A stretch of 64,000 nt of DNA from Rhodobacteraceae bacterium CCMM004 (GTDB taxonomy: Bacteria; Pseudomonadota; Alphaproteobacteria; Rhodobacterales; Rhodobacteraceae), in the NCBI GenBank assembly GCA_004005435.1, contig RZWH01000005.1, positions 186,001 through 250,000 on the forward strand, written 5' to 3'. Below are positions 35,236-48,021 of the stretch, one piece after another. Position 1 is the stretch's first letter. Each line of letters starts with the position of its first letter. A program made the position numbers and the translations under genes. The notes beneath the pieces are model-generated. The model saw nothing but the letters and a program-made list of their open reading frames with translations. It ran no database searches and was not told where the DNA came from.

Positions 35236-35511
35236 TCACATCGGTTCGAGCCAGTGGACGGCGCCGGTCGTGATCCGCGCGTCGGCGGAATGGCGGGCGC
35301 CGGTGTCGGTGGCCATGAAGTCGCGGGCGTCGGCGGGGTCGTCCACGTCGACGAGGACCCACAGCGTCCCGGGCGCGTCGGCGGCGGTCCAGGTCTGCAC
35401 GATGGTCATGCCCGCGGCCTCCATGTCGGCGCGGCCCTGGCCGGTGGCGCCGTAGACGCGGTGCCAGGCCTCGGGGTCATCGGTGTCGTTGCGAAAGAGG
35501 ATCTGGGTCAT
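35236..35511 (-). CDS. small protein, tandem paralogue (first copy)
   Basis: A 91-residue protein related to the downstream 87-residue one: DPEAWHRVY, AAGMTIVQTWTAADAPGTLWVLVDVDDPADA and HWLEPM. ATG 35511 is preferred over a GTG nine bases upstream because GAGG lies at the right distance, and it then overlaps the lipoprotein stop by ATGA. The function is unknown. It lies in the suc cluster between sucB and lpd. Confidence 0.7.
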   Translation of the reverse strand: MTQILFRNDTDDPEAWHRVYGATGQGRADMEAAGMTIVQTWTAADAPGTLWVLVDVDDPADARDFMATDTGARHSADARITTGAVHWLEPM

Positions 35512-35894
35512 GCCGTGCACCTCAAGGGGGCGGCGAGCACCGTCTCGCCGTAGCGGGCGCCCTGGGCGCGGGTGCGCTCGGCCAGGGCGTCGCGGTCGGC
35601 GCCCACCCAGCGGCAGCCGCGGTCCTGCGCAACGGCCGCGCGGGCGAGGTCGATGCGCTCGTCCAAGCTGCGCGGCACGGCGGGATCGTAGAGGAAGATG
35701 TGCCAGCGCGCGCCGTCCCCCGCGCTCTCGGTCGAGGCGAAGTAGCGCACCTGGGGCGCGCCCGGCGCATTGACCTTGGGCGTCATCGGCATACAGGCGG
35801 CGAGGAGCGGCAGGGTGGCCGCGAGGAGGAGGGGCAGGCGCCGTTTGGGGGCTCCGCCCCCGGCCTGCGGCCTCCCCCGGGGTATTTCGGCCAA
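35508..35894 (-). CDS. small lipoprotein, start codon probably TTG inside a repeat
   Basis: The mature region is clear: signal peptide core LPLLLAATLPLLAAC with lipobox LAAC, then about 95 residues (SLDERIDLARAAVAQDRGCRWVGAD). The start is a problem, because no ATG lies before the signal core; the first Met is after the lipobox Cys. The best start is TTG at 35894, giving LAEIPRGRPQAGGGAPKRRLP as the basic n-region. Those residues are encoded by the downstream repeat that follows sucB. It is coupled to the next gene by ATGA. The function is unknown. Confidence 0.6.
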   Translation of the reverse strand: MAEIPRGRPQAGGGAPKRRLPLLLAATLPLLAACMPMTPKVNAPGAPQVRYFASTESAGDGARWHIFLYDPAVPRSLDERIDLARAAVAQDRGCRWVGADRDALAERTRAQGARYGETVLAAPLRCTA

Positions 35895-35900
35895 GATGAA
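35847..35900 (-). repeat. Rhodobacteraceae-type downstream repeat, variant B, overlapping a signal peptide
   Basis: On the minus strand it reads CTTCATCTTGGCCGAAATAC, then CCCGGGGG, and ends in the hairpin GGGGGC / GCCCCC (35847-35861). This matches the copy at 32647 almost exactly over the first 27 bases. It lies 69 bases after the sucB stop and supplies the apparent start of the lipoprotein gene. Confidence 0.65.
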
Positions 35901-35968
35901 GGGGCGGCGTCCGGTGGGGTGACCGGACGCGCGTGTCATCGGGAGATGGCCGTCCCGGCGCATGGCGC

Positions 35969-37537
<1,569 letters not shown>

Positions 37538-37545
37538 GGTTTCGA

Positions 37546-40506
37546 CTACCCTTCGATTCCCAGCGCTGCGTTCACCAGCGCTTCCTGTTGTGCCTTGTGC
37601 TGGCTGGCCAGGCCCGTGGCGGGCGAGGCGGCGGCCTGCCGACCGGCATAGGCCGGGCGTTTTGTCTTGGCCTTGATGCGGGTCAGAACCCACTCGATAT
37701 TGGGTTCGATGAAGCTCCAGGCGCCCTGGTTCTTGGGCTCTTCCTGGCACCAGATGATCTCGGCCTCCTTGAAGCGCTCCAGCTCCTTGACCATCGAGAA
37801 CGCCGGGAAGGGATAGAACTGCTCGACCCGGAGCAGATACACGTCGTCCAGCCCCTCGGTGTCGCGCTTTTCCAACAGGTCGTAATAGACCTTGCCCGAG
37901 CACAGGACCACGCGCGCGATCTCGCCATCGGGTTTCAGCTCCAGCTCGGAGTTGCCCTGCTGCGCGTCGTCCCAGAGGACCCGATGAAAGCTCGACCCGT
38001 CGACGATGTCGGCCTTGGTCGAGACCGCCATCTTGTGCCGCAAGAGTGACTTGGGCGTCATCAGGATCAGGGGCTTGCGGAAGGTGCGGTGGAGCTGCCG
38101 GCGCAGGATGTGGAAGTAGTTGGCGGGCGTGGTGCAGTTGGCGACGATCCAGTTGTCCTGCCCGCACATGGTCAGGAACCGCTCCAGCCGCGCCGACGAG
38201 TGTTCGGGGCCCTGGCCCTCGTAGCCGTGGGGCAGGAGGCAGGTCAGCCCCGACATGCGCAGCCACTTGGATTCGCCCGAACTGATGAACTGGTCGAACA
38301 TGATCTGCGCGCCGTTGGCGAAGTCGCCGAACTGCGCCTCCCACAGGACCAGGGCGTTGGGCTCGGCGAGGCTGTAGCCGTATTCGAAGCCCAGAACCGC
38401 GTATTCCGAGAGCATCGAGTCGATGACCTCGTAACGGGCCTGGCCCTCGGCGATGTTGTTGAGCGGATAGTAGCGCTCTTCGTTGTCCTGATCGACGATG
38501 GCCGAGTGGCGCTGCGAGAACGTCCCGCGGCCCGAATCCTGCCCGGCCAGGCGCACCGGATACCCTTCGAGCGCGAGGCTGCCGAAGGCCAGCGCCTCGG
38601 CGGTGGCCCAGTCGAGGCCCTCGCCGCTGTCGATCATCTTGGCCTTGGCGTCCATCAGCCGTTCGATGGTGCGGTGGCTGGAAAAGCCGTCGGGCACTCT
38701 GGTCAGCGCCGCGCCGACCTTTTCGAAGACATCTTCGCTGATCGCGGTCTTGCCGCGCTGATACTTCGAGCCCTCCTTGGCCAGACCCGACCAGCGGCCG
38801 TCCAGCCAGTCGGCCTTGTTCGGCTTATAGCTCTTGCCGGCCTCGAACTCCTCCGACAGCTTGCTCTGGAACGCCGATTTGAGATCCTCGATCTCGCCTT
38901 CGGGGATCAGGCCATCGGCGATCAGACGGTCGGAGTAGAGGGTCAGCGTCGTCTTCTGTTTTTTGATGTTCTTATACATCTCCGGGTTGGTGAACATGGG
39001 CTCGTCGCCCTCGTTGTGCCCGAACCGGCGGTAGCAGAAGACGTCGATCACCACGTCCTTGCTGAACTTCTGGCGGAACTCGGTGGCGACCTTGGCGGCG
39101 TGGACCACGGCCTCGGGGTCGTCGCCGTTGACGTGGAAGATCGGCGCCTCGACCATCAGGGCGATGTCGGTGGGATAGGGGCTCGACCGGCTGAAATGCG
39201 GCGCGGTGGTAAACCCGATCTGGTTGTTCACCACGATATGCATGGTGCCGCCGGTGCGGTGGCCGCGCAGACCGGAGAGGCCGAAGCACTCGGCCACCAC
39301 GCCCTGTCCGGCGAAGGCCGCGTCGCCGTGCAGCAGGATCGGCAGAACTTGCCGCCGTTCGGTGTCGCCCAACTGGTCCTGCTTGGCCCGCGCCTTGCCC
39401 AGGACGACCGGGTTCACCGCTTCCAGGTGGCTGGGGTTGGCGGTGAGGCTCAGGTGCACGGTGTTGCCGTCGAACTCACGGTCAGACGAGGCGCCGAGGT
39501 GATATTTGACGTCGCCCGAGCCGTCCACGTCCTCGGGCTTGAAGCTGCCGCCCTGGAACTCGTTAAAGATCGCGCGATAGGGCTTGGACATCACGTTGGC
39601 CAGGATGTTCAGTCGGCCGCGGTGGGGCATCCCGATGACGATCTCCTTGACCCCCAGCGCACCGCCCCGCTTGATGATCTGCTCCATCGCGGGGATCAGC
39701 GCCTCGCCTCCGTCGAGGCCGAAACGTTTGGTGCCCATGTATTTGACATGGAGAAACTTTTCGAAGCCTTCGGCCTCCACCAGCTTGTTCAGGATCGCCT
39801 TGCGGCCCTCCTTGGTGAACTTGACCTCCTTGCCGTAGCCTTCGATCCGCTCCTTTAGCCAGGCGGCCTCTTCGGGATTGGAGATGTGCATGTACTGCAG
39901 CGCGAAGGTGCCGCAATAGGTGCGCCGGACGATGTCGAGGATCTCGCGGATCGACGCGACCTCCAGGCCCAGCACGTTGTCGATAAAGATCGGCCGGTCC
40001 ATGTCCTTTTCGGTAAAGCCATAGGACGTGGGGTCGAGTTCGGGGTGCGGCGTCTGGCTGCGCATCCCCAGGGGGTCGAGGTCGGCCACCAGGTGGCCAC
40101 GGATGCGATAGGCGCGGATCAGCATGAGCGCACGCAGGCTGTCGGTGACCGCCTGGCGCACCGCGGCCTCGGTGATCTCGACACCCTTCTCCGCCGCCTT
40201 GGCCTTGACCTTCTGCGCCACGGCGGCGCCCTCGGCGGGTGCCTGAGGCCATTGGCCGTCGAGCGCGGCGGTCAGGTCGTCGTTCGGCTGCGGCGGCCAG
40301 TCGGGCCGGGCCCAGGAGGGGCCCGCCGCCTCGGCCTGGGCCTCGTCGGCGGCGTCGCCCAATTGTCGGAAGAACTGCTGCCAGCTCTCGTCGACCGACC
40401 CCGGATCCTGCGCAAAACGGGCGTGCAGGTGTTCGAGATACTCGGCGTTGTGCCCCTGCATAAAGCTCGATGCGTGGAACACGTCGTTCGGGGACTGGTC
40501 GGTCAT
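37546..40506 (-). CDS. sucA: 2-oxoglutarate dehydrogenase E1 component
   Basis: A 986-residue thiamine-diphosphate enzyme that decarboxylates 2-oxoglutarate and passes succinyl to the lipoyl arm of E2. It starts [25 protein letters not shown]. It contains [19 protein letters not shown], the ThDP-binding stretch [41 protein letters not shown] and [16 protein letters not shown], all typical. The length equals the family's. It is followed directly by sucB and preceded by a DUF805 gene on the same strand. Confidence 0.96.
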   Translation of the reverse strand: MTDQSPNDVFHASSFMQGHNAEYLEHLHARFAQDPGSVDESWQQFFRQLGDAADEAQAEAAGPSWARPDWPPQPNDDLTAALDGQWPQAPAEGAAVAQKVKAKAAEKGVEITEAAVRQAVTDSLRALMLIRAYRIRGHLVADLDPLGMRSQTPHPELDPTSYGFTEKDMDRPIFIDNVLGLEVASIREILDIVRRTYCGTFALQYMHISNPEEAAWLKERIEGYGKEVKFTKEGRKAILNKLVEAEGFEKFLHVKYMGTKRFGLDGGEALIPAMEQIIKRGGALGVKEIVIGMPHRGRLNILANVMSKPYRAIFNEFQGGSFKPEDVDGSGDVKYHLGASSDREFDGNTVHLSLTANPSHLEAVNPVVLGKARAKQDQLGDTERRQVLPILLHGDAAFAGQGVVAECFGLSGLRGHRTGGTMHIVVNNQIGFTTAPHFSRSSPYPTDIALMVEAPIFHVNGDDPEAVVHAAKVATEFRQKFSKDVVIDVFCYRRFGHNEGDEPMFTNPEMYKNIKKQKTTLTLYSDRLIADGLIPEGEIEDLKSAFQSKLSEEFEAGKSYKPNKADWLDGRWSGLAKEGSKYQRGKTAISEDVFEKVGAALTRVPDGFSSHRTIERLMDAKAKMIDSGEGLDWATAEALAFGSLALEGYPVRLAGQDSGRGTFSQRHSAIVDQDNEERYYPLNNIAEGQARYEVIDSMLSEYAVLGFEYGYSLAEPNALVLWEAQFGDFANGAQIMFDQFISSGESKWLRMSGLTCLLPHGYEGQGPEHSSARLERFLTMCGQDNWIVANCTTPANYFHILRRQLHRTFRKPLILMTPKSLLRHKMAVSTKADIVDGSSFHRVLWDDAQQGNSELELKPDGEIARVVLCSGKVYYDLLEKRDTEGLDDVYLLRVEQFYPFPAFSMVKELERFKEAEIIWCQEEPKNQGAWSFIEPNIEWVLTRIKAKTKRPAYAGRQAAASPATGLASQHKAQQEALVNAALGIEG

Positions 40507-40597
40507 GGGGTCACCTCAGGGTCGGTGGGCACGGGCCCAGAGCAATTGGCGCGGGCGGCGCCGAGACGGGCGCACCGCGGTGGACGGGCGGGCCGGG

Positions 40598-41125
40598 TCA
40601 CGCCGCGGTCCTCGGCGGCGGGCCCCAGTCGTTGGAGTCGGGCTGGCTGGGCCGGGTCAGCCACCACAGGACGAGGAGCGGCGACACCAGCAGGACCAGC
40701 ATCGAGAACACCAGGATGATCCCGCCGATCCCGCCCACGAGCCCGCTGAAATCGCCCCTGGCGACCGCCTCGAACCCGAAGAACAGGCCGGCAAAGGCCA
40801 TCACGCCGACGAACGCGATGAGCGGGTAGAGCAGGTAGAGGCCGGACCGGCCCGTGTCGTGCATCCGCCGCCATCCCGCCGCGAGCGTCGGCAGGAACAT
40901 CGCGAGGGAAAAGATGCTGTTCAGCGGGCCGTTCGCCGAGACGTTCACCTGGCCCGGCGCGCTCTGCACTAACTCGGTGCCAAAGAACGCCTGATCGGCC
41001 AGGCCCAGCACCAAACTGCACAGAAAGAGGAACAACACGAACCACCAGTATTCCGAGCGCGAGGCGCGCCCCGAGAAGGTCGCATACTTGCGCAGGCAGG
41101 TGCGGACGGCGTCGGTAAAGCTCAT
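40598..41125 (-). CDS. DUF805 membrane protein
   Basis: A 175-residue inner-membrane protein with four hydrophobic helices. The DUF805 hallmarks are LRKYATFSGRASRSEYWWFVLF at the N-terminus and LPTLAAGWRRMHDTGRSGLYLLYPLI in the middle. The role of the family is not known. The C-terminus is Pro-rich and soluble (PDSNDWGPPPRTAA). The start overlaps the sulfotransferase stop by ATGA. It separates sucD from sucA in the cluster. Confidence 0.87.
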   Translation of the reverse strand: MSFTDAVRTCLRKYATFSGRASRSEYWWFVLFLFLCSLVLGLADQAFFGTELVQSAPGQVNVSANGPLNSIFSLAMFLPTLAAGWRRMHDTGRSGLYLLYPLIAFVGVMAFAGLFFGFEAVARGDFSGLVGGIGGIILVFSMLVLLVSPLLVLWWLTRPSQPDSNDWGPPPRTAA

Positions 41126-41823
41126 GGCGTGACCTCGGTGTCGAAGCGTGAGATCGGTCGGGTGGGATAGTCGAAATAGTCGAAGACCCAGGACTGCCGT
41201 TTCCTGACCCGCGCCTCGGTCTCGGCGTCGAAGTAGTCGGGCACGTCGTAGGCTTTGCGGGTTCGCGCCATGGACTTGGTCGTGGGCAGGTCCCCCGGGT
41301 CGATCCCGAGATCGAGGTCGCGGTTCAGGGATGCCATGTCTTTGGCCAGCCGTTCGAAGCGGACCATATGGTCCACGACATAGCGGCCGAAGAGATGGAC
41401 GGTCCAGCTATCGGAGTGCCAGCGCCCGGTCAGGACCCAGTCGTGGAACGCGCTGCGAATGTCGGCGAAGTCGCGCATCCCGGTAAGTCGCTCCTGATTG
41501 ATCCAGTGAAAATAGCTCACCGTGCGGTCGAACGGATTGCGCACGGTGGAAATCTTGACGTAGCGGGCGAAGCGACGCGCGCCGATCGCCAGCCGCACCT
41601 CGACCGCATAGGCGTGGGTGCGCAACTTCCAATGGGGTGGGCGTTTGCCCGTGCCCAGACGTCGCCCGACAATGCCATGTGCACTCTCACGATAGGGGGT
41701 CGCCTCGGCGATGGGGGTGCCGGGGGGCACGCAGAACGGCTCCAGCAGCATCTCGACGGAGGTGCCGGCCGTCTTGCGCGTCTTGAGAAAGACGAACTCG
41801 CGATCGTGGCTAACCAGAACCAC
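41122..41823 (-). CDS. sulfotransferase family protein
   Basis: A 233-residue protein of the sulfotransferase-2-like group. The 5'-phosphosulfate-binding motif is FVFLKTRKTAGTSVEMLL and the 3'-phosphate motif is VKISTVRNPFDRTVSYFHW; both positions match PAPS-dependent enzymes. A cell-surface polysaccharide or lipid would be a likely acceptor. The start is GTG 41823, 17 bases after the sucD stop; no ATG fits. Its insertion between sucD and DUF805 in the TCA cluster is unusual. Confidence 0.78.
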   Translation of the reverse strand: MVLVSHDREFVFLKTRKTAGTSVEMLLEPFCVPPGTPIAEATPYRESAHGIVGRRLGTGKRPPHWKLRTHAYAVEVRLAIGARRFARYVKISTVRNPFDRTVSYFHWINQERLTGMRDFADIRSAFHDWVLTGRWHSDSWTVHLFGRYVVDHMVRFERLAKDMASLNRDLDLGIDPGDLPTTKSMARTRKAYDVPDYFDAETEARVRKRQSWVFDYFDYPTRPISRFDTEVTP

Positions 41824-41840
41824 GCGCCCCCTTTGCCTCC

Positions 41841-42722
<882 letters not shown>

Positions 42723-42733
42723 TCAAGGCTCCT

Positions 42734-43255
42734 TCAGTTGTCCGTCTGGGCGGGCTGGTCCTCTGCCGCGGGGTCGGCGGGTTCGCCCACCTGCACCGCC
42801 GAGGTCAGGACCAGGTCCATGGTTTCGGGTTCGAGGACCAGCGCCGTGGTCGACACAAGGTCGCCCTGGGGGCGGACGCGCCAGAGCTGGCCGTCCTCCA
42901 GCGTCTCGGCCTCGATGGCGTCGTAGCGCTCGCCGATCGCCGCCGACAGCTCGGCGGCCAGCGCATCGCGCGCGGCGTCGTCCCTCTGGGGCAGGCGCAG
43001 CTCGCACGAGGCGAAGTCCTCGCGCGCCACATAGACCAGGGACGCGCCGTCCTCGGTGCGCGCGAACTCGTCCTTGCCGTCGCCATGCATCGTGTTTTCA
43101 AACCCGGCCCCGGTCAGGGTCTCTTCGGGAATGGCCGGAGTGGGATCGACGAAGAAGCAGACGTCCATGGCGAAGGCGGCCAGGTCCGGCCCCTCCTGGG
43201 CGAGGGCGGGCGCCGCGCCGAGGGCGAGCGCGAGGGGGATGGCGTATTTCATCAT
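42734..43255 (-). CDS. exported protein of unknown function
   Basis: A 173-residue periplasmic protein. The signal peptide MMKYAIPLALALGAAPALA is followed by a mature part rich in Asp/Glu. Two Cys (DVCFFV and ASCEL) could form a disulphide. No family is recognised. ATG 43255 (RBS GAG within the preceding stop region) is preferred to a GTG at 43264. It lies 11 bases before sucD. Confidence 0.65.
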   Translation of the reverse strand: MMKYAIPLALALGAAPALAQEGPDLAAFAMDVCFFVDPTPAIPEETLTGAGFENTMHGDGKDEFARTEDGASLVYVAREDFASCELRLPQRDDAARDALAAELSAAIGERYDAIEAETLEDGQLWRVRPQGDLVSTTALVLEPETMDLVLTSAVQVGEPADPAAEDQPAQTDN

Positions 43256-43260
43256 GGCGG

Positions 43261-43563
43261 TCACTCGCTACGGGGATCGGACAACAAATCCAGCAGCCGC
43301 AGGGCGATCAGCCCCGCGCCCAGGAACACGAAACTGCGGCCGAAGGCATCGGACAGGTTGTCGGGCAGGATCACCTCCAACTCGTCGCGGGTGCGCCGGG
43401 CATAGCGCGACACCCGCCCCGCGTCGGCCGGAAGGCTGTCCTCGCGCGCCGTCGGCAGGTCTAGCGCGGCGGGGCGCACCCGCTCCAGCACCGCGCCGAA
43501 GATCAAAAGCGTCAGCCCGGTCAGAACCGTGCCGGTGCCGGTGGGGGGATCGGATCGCCTCAT
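43261..43563 (-). CDS. small membrane protein of unknown function
   Basis: A 100-residue protein with hydrophobic segments near residues 12-26 (GTVLTGLTLLIFGAVLE) and 76-92 (SFVFLGAGLIALRLLDLL), separated by a charged loop of about 50 residues. It probably spans the inner membrane twice with the loop outside. It ends five bases before the next exported protein's start. The family is not recognised. Confidence 0.6.
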   Translation of the reverse strand: MRRSDPPTGTGTVLTGLTLLIFGAVLERVRPAALDLPTAREDSLPADAGRVSRYARRTRDELEVILPDNLSDAFGRSFVFLGAGLIALRLLDLLSDPRSE

Positions 43564-43658
43564 CTCGGTACCTCTCTACCGTTGCGGGGCCGGGGCGGGG
43601 CCGTCCCGCCGTTCGGCCTCTTGGCCCTCGCGGTCGGCCATGCTCCACCACACCCGGC

Positions 43659-44216
43659 TCATCTCGGCGAGACCCACAGGGTGACCGCCGCCCCGGGGAC
43701 GTCCGGCCACTCCCCGCGATCCCAGGGCCAGGTCTTGTGGGCTGCGATCAGAACGACCGGGGTGCCTTTGGGCCGACCCCCCCACGCTTGAACGACGTGA
43801 GGGGAGAGGCCCTGTCCCGCCTCGGCGTTCGTGATGGCGCCGAAGTGGCGGACCCAGGGCTGAGCGAGTTGATAGCTCTGCTCCGGGGTCATGCCCTTGA
43901 CCCCGACATAGCAGTCGGTCTCGGAGGCCTGGACGATCACATCGCCACGCTCGAAGGACACCTGACGCGGCGAGACCAGTTCCTCGCCGCCGCCCATGAT
44001 CATGCGCCACCTGCCGACCTGATGGCCCATCGCCTCGAACGCGGCCATCACCCGATCCGCATCCGGCAGCCCACTGCACACGCGGACGATGCGCCCGGCG
44101 AACGCCATTTGGCTGGCGCTGGCCGGCGTCTGGCTGATCGTGGTCGTATCGAGCGGTGGAATGCTGGCGCAACCGAGCATCAGCATCAGGCTGGCGATGG
44201 GGATCAGTGCACGCAT
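43659..44216 (-). CDS. lipoprotein of unknown function
   Basis: A 185-residue lipoprotein. The signal peptide MRALIPIASLMLMLGC carries lipobox LMLGC, with Cys16 as the lipidated residue. The mature part has no recognised domain; segments such as DVIVQASETDCYVGVKG and WPWDRGEWPDVPGAAVTLW suggest a beta-rich domain. It follows sucC by about 40 bases in the same direction. Confidence 0.65.
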   Translation of the reverse strand: MRALIPIASLMLMLGCASIPPLDTTTISQTPASASQMAFAGRIVRVCSGLPDADRVMAAFEAMGHQVGRWRMIMGGGEELVSPRQVSFERGDVIVQASETDCYVGVKGMTPEQSYQLAQPWVRHFGAITNAEAGQGLSPHVVQAWGGRPKGTPVVLIAAHKTWPWDRGEWPDVPGAAVTLWVSPR

Positions 44217-44256
44217 GCAGGCCTCCCACTGGCCGCACCGAACTCGAAAATGGCCG

Positions 44257-45450
44257 TCACCCCTTCACCGCCTTTACGATCTTCTCGGCGCCGTCCTTGA
44301 GGTTGTCGGCGGCGATGACGTCGAGGCCGGAGGAGTTGATGATCTCCTTGCCCTTCTCGACGTTGGTGCCTTCGAGGCGGACGACCAGCGGCACCTGGAG
44401 GCCCACCTCCTTGACCGCGGCGACCACGCCCTCGGCGATGACGTCGCAGCGCATGATGCCGCCGAAGATGTTCACCAGGATGCCTTTGACGTTGTCGTCG
44501 GAGGTGATGATCTTGAACGCCTCGGTCACCTTGTCCTTGGTCGCGCCGCCGCCCACGTCGAGGAAGTTCGCGGGCTCGGCGCCGTAGAGCTTGATGATGT
44601 CCATCGTCGCCATGGCCAGGCCCGCACCGTTGACCATGCACCCGATCTCGCCGTCGAGCGCGATATAGTTGAGGTCGTATTTCGAGGCGGCCAGCTCCTT
44701 GGGGTCCTCTTCGGATTCGTCGCGCAGGGCGGCGACGTCGCTGTTGCGATAGACCGCGTTGCCATCGAAGCTGATCTTGGCGTCCAGAACCTTGAGGTCG
44801 CCGGACTCGGTGACGATGAGCGGATTGATCTCCAGCATCTCCATGTCCTTCTCCACGAAGGCGCGATAGAGGGTGCCCATCAGCTTCACGCATTGCTTGA
44901 TCGCCGCGCCCTCCAGCCCGAGGGCAAAGGCGATGCGGCGGCCGTGGAACGGCATGTAGCCGGTGGCCGGGTCGACGGTGAAGCTGAGGATCTTGTCGGG
45001 GGTGTTGGCGGCCACCTCTTCGATGTCCATGCCGCCCTCTGTCGAGCAGACGAAGGAGATGCGCGACGATCCGCGGTCGACCAGCAGCGCGAGATAGAGT
45101 TCGCGGGCGATGTCCGAGCCGTCTTCGATGTAGATGCGGTTGACCTGTTTGCCGACGGGGCCGGTCTGGTGGGTGACGAGGGTTCGGCCCAGCATCCGCT
45201 TGGCCTCGGTCGCGGCCTCTTCGACGGACTTGGCCAGGCGCACGCCGCCTTTGTCGCCGGCGTCGGCCTCCTTGAACGAGCCCTTGCCGCGGCCGCCGGC
45301 GTGGATCTGCGCCTTGACCACCCAGAGCGGGCCGTCGAGTTCGCCGGCCGCGGTTTTCGCCTCTTCCGCGCGGGTCACGACCCTGCCGTCGCTCACCGGC
45401 GCGCCATAGTCCCGCAGAAGAGCTTTGGCCTGATACTCGTGGATGTTCAT
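44257..45450 (-). CDS. sucC: succinyl-CoA synthetase beta subunit
   Basis: A 397-residue ATP-grasp subunit that binds nucleotide and succinate. It begins [20 protein letters not shown], has the ATP-binding loop [13 protein letters not shown] and the metal-binding [23 protein letters not shown]. It ends with [17 protein letters not shown] and [18 protein letters not shown] 45450 is the family start. It is the first gene after the mdh terminator. Its upstream region carries three TGTGATCACA-like palindromes, so the long sucC-to-lpd transcript is probably controlled there. Confidence 0.96.
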   Translation of the reverse strand: MNIHEYQAKALLRDYGAPVSDGRVVTRAEEAKTAAGELDGPLWVVKAQIHAGGRGKGSFKEADAGDKGGVRLAKSVEEAATEAKRMLGRTLVTHQTGPVGKQVNRIYIEDGSDIARELYLALLVDRGSSRISFVCSTEGGMDIEEVAANTPDKILSFTVDPATGYMPFHGRRIAFALGLEGAAIKQCVKLMGTLYRAFVEKDMEMLEINPLIVTESGDLKVLDAKISFDGNAVYRNSDVAALRDESEEDPKELAASKYDLNYIALDGEIGCMVNGAGLAMATMDIIKLYGAEPANFLDVGGGATKDKVTEAFKIITSDDNVKGILVNIFGGIMRCDVIAEGVVAAVKEVGLQVPLVVRLEGTNVEKGKEIINSSGLDVIAADNLKDGAEKIVKAVKG

Positions 45451-45555
45451 GGCACCGTCCCGCTGTTTTCCGTTCCTCAACTCCTGCCATGGCACGCCCT
45501 GCCATTAAACGGTTTTTCGCTATCATAGGCGGGAAAATCGCGATTCGCCGACAAT

Positions 45556-45636
45556 TGCGATCACGGCCCGACAGGGTGTGATCACATTAGAGTCGCTTGG
45601 GCGGAAAATGGGTCTGGCTATCGTGTGATCACACGA
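45556..45636. promoter_or_regulatory. cluster of TGTGATCACA-like operators upstream of sucC
   Basis: Three related palindromes: TGCGATCACG (45556-45565), TGTGATCACA (45577-45586) and TGTGATCACA (45624-45633). The last is within the perfect 16-bp palindrome TCGTGTGATCACACGA. The first two are 21 bp apart centre to centre, the same spacing as in the pair before sdhC. They lie 106-186 bases upstream of sucC and after the mdh terminator. The binding factor is unknown. Confidence 0.65.
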
Positions 45637-45650
45637 TTCGGCGCCACAAC

Positions 45651-45679
45651 GAAAAACGGCCCGCGCAGGGCGGGCCGTT
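45651..45679 (-). terminator. intrinsic terminator of mdh
   Basis: On the minus strand a 9-bp stem ACGGCCCGC / GCGGGCCGT with a 5-base loop, followed by TTTTTC, 22 bases after the mdh stop. A classical Rho-independent terminator that separates mdh from sucC. Confidence 0.85.
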
Positions 45680-45700
45680 CGAGTAAAGCGGTCGGCAGGG

Positions 45701-46687
<987 letters not shown>

Positions 46688-46759
46688 TCAGGGCGGAGGG
46701 GTAATGCCGTTTGCCTCACGACGCAAGATGCGGGTCCGGCGCGCGATGCCGCAGTGCAG

Positions 46760-46792
46760 CAAAAACATGGGCCGCCCTGGGAAGGGCGGCCC
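46760..46792 (-). terminator. intrinsic terminator of the PRC-barrel gene
   Basis: Perfect 9-bp stem GGGCCGCCC / GGGCGGCCC with a 6-base loop. On the minus strand it is followed by ATGTTTTTG, 30 bases beyond the PRC-barrel stop. Confidence 0.8.
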
Positions 46793-46821
46793 CGATACTG
46801 GTTACGCGGTTGGGTGCAGGA

Positions 46822-47832
46822 TCAGCCTTCGTAGGCCGGCTGCTGTTCCAACGCTTCTTCGGTGCTGTCGATGTAGACCCGCACGTCGCCGTCGGCGCTG
46901 CGGAGAATCTGCAGCTCATCCAGCGTCACCGCGATCGGCTTTTCGCCGATGCCGAGGAAGCCGCCCACGTCAATCACCACGCGCTCGATGGTCTTGCCAT
47001 CGTCGCTGAGGATCAGGCTGCCGATCTCACCGACCGACGTGTCGTCGGAGCCGTAGACCGGGGTGCCGGTCAGCTCTTCGGTGGTCAGTTCGCCCATTTC
47101 GACATTGGCAAAACCGTCCAGCTCGACCTCGGGACGGGTCAGCATGGTCCGCTCCATGTCGGCAGCGGCGTTTTCGGCCATCGCCTCGGTCTCGGCCGCA
47201 GCCTCTTCGGTCTCGGCGGCAACCTCTTCGGCAGCGGCCTCGGTCTCGGCAGCGACTTCTTCCGCGGCGGCCTCGGTCTCGGCAGCAACCTCTTCGGCAG
47301 CGGCTTCGGTTTCGGCAGCGGCCTCTTCGGCGGCGGCTTCGGTCTCGGCAGCGGCCTCTTCAGCCTCGGCCTCGACGGTCTCCATCTCCGCGTCCATCGC
47401 GGCCATGGTCGGGCGCATATACTCCGGCGCCTGCTCGACCATCGCGCGGCTCGCCTGGACGACGAGGAAATAGTCGGTCGGATCCTCGCCATCGCGGACC
47501 ACGCGCAGCGCGTCCATGTCCACGGCGACATCGCGCTCGCCGATCCCCAGGAACCCGCCGATGCCGAGGATCACCGCCTCGACCTGGCCGTCCTGGCCGA
47601 TCACCATGTCGTTGATTTCGCCCAGGTCGTCCCACTCGGCTTCGGCCCCGGCTTCATACGTGCCTTCGACCTCGGCCTCGGTGGCATAGATGCGCGCGCC
47701 CAGCAGGTCGGACGCCCAAAGCGTCGTTTGCGGGTCGGACTGCATCTCAGCGAATGCACCGCCGTGGGTTTCGGCATAGGCACCGCCGGCAATCAGCAGG
47801 GCAGCGGTGGACCCCATCAAGAAACGTCTCAT
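46822..47832 (-). CDS. exported protein with two PRC-barrel domains joined by a long coiled coil
   Basis: A 336-residue exported protein. The signal peptide is MRRFLMGSTAALLIAGGAYA. PRC-barrel domain 1 is about residues 38-115 (LGARIYATEAEVEG..GEINDMVIGQDGQVEAVILGIGGFLGIGERDVAV). PRC-barrel domain 2 is about 254-320 (GTPVYGSDDTSVGEIGSLIL..RVVIDVGGFLGIGEKPIAV). Between them residues 159-220 are 11-residue repeats of the form EEVAAETEAAA, an Ala/Glu helix. PRC-barrels often bind partner proteins at the membrane; this may be an envelope spacer or scaffold. ATG 47832 is preferred over an upstream extension. Confidence 0.8.
   Translation of the reverse strand: MRRFLMGSTAALLIAGGAYAETHGGAFAEMQSDPQTTLWASDLLGARIYATEAEVEGTYEAGAEAEWDDLGEINDMVIGQDGQVEAVILGIGGFLGIGERDVAVDMDALRVVRDGEDPTDYFLVVQASRAMVEQAPEYMRPTMAAMDAEMETVEAEAEEAAAETEAAAEEAAAETEAAAEEVAAETEAAAEEVAAETEAAAEEVAAETEEAAAETEAMAENAAADMERTMLTRPEVELDGFANVEMGELTTEELTGTPVYGSDDTSVGEIGSLILSDDGKTIERVVIDVGGFLGIGEKPIAVTLDELQILRSADGDVRVYIDSTEEALEQQPAYEG
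47173..47358 (-). repeat. 33-bp tandem repeats encoding an 11-residue helical repeat
   Basis: Within the PRC-barrel gene, four full units of 33 bp (EEAAAETEAAA or EEVAAETEAAA) and degenerate flanking units. Codon choice between units differs slightly, so the array is not a recent perfect expansion. The 11-residue period is that of a hendecad coiled coil or an amphipathic helix. Confidence 0.85.
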
Positions 47833-48021
47833 CACTCGTCTCCGTTCTTTCGGCGGTATGCCCGCCTTCCGAAATACCAAGAGGGGGGATACCGGCTTGG
47901 TTCCAGGATAAATTTCTGCCACGACTCGCAACAAATACGGCGGTGATGCGTTGGGTGTCTTTTATTCGATCCACACTACCTCCCGGTTGAGTTCCTCGGC
48001 AGCCGCCCCTGCGACGCGGCC

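Noticed and set aside
47173-47358. 33-bp array considered as a CRISPR-like repeat
   Set aside because: There are no unique spacers; units are contiguous, in frame and encode an 11-residue protein repeat.
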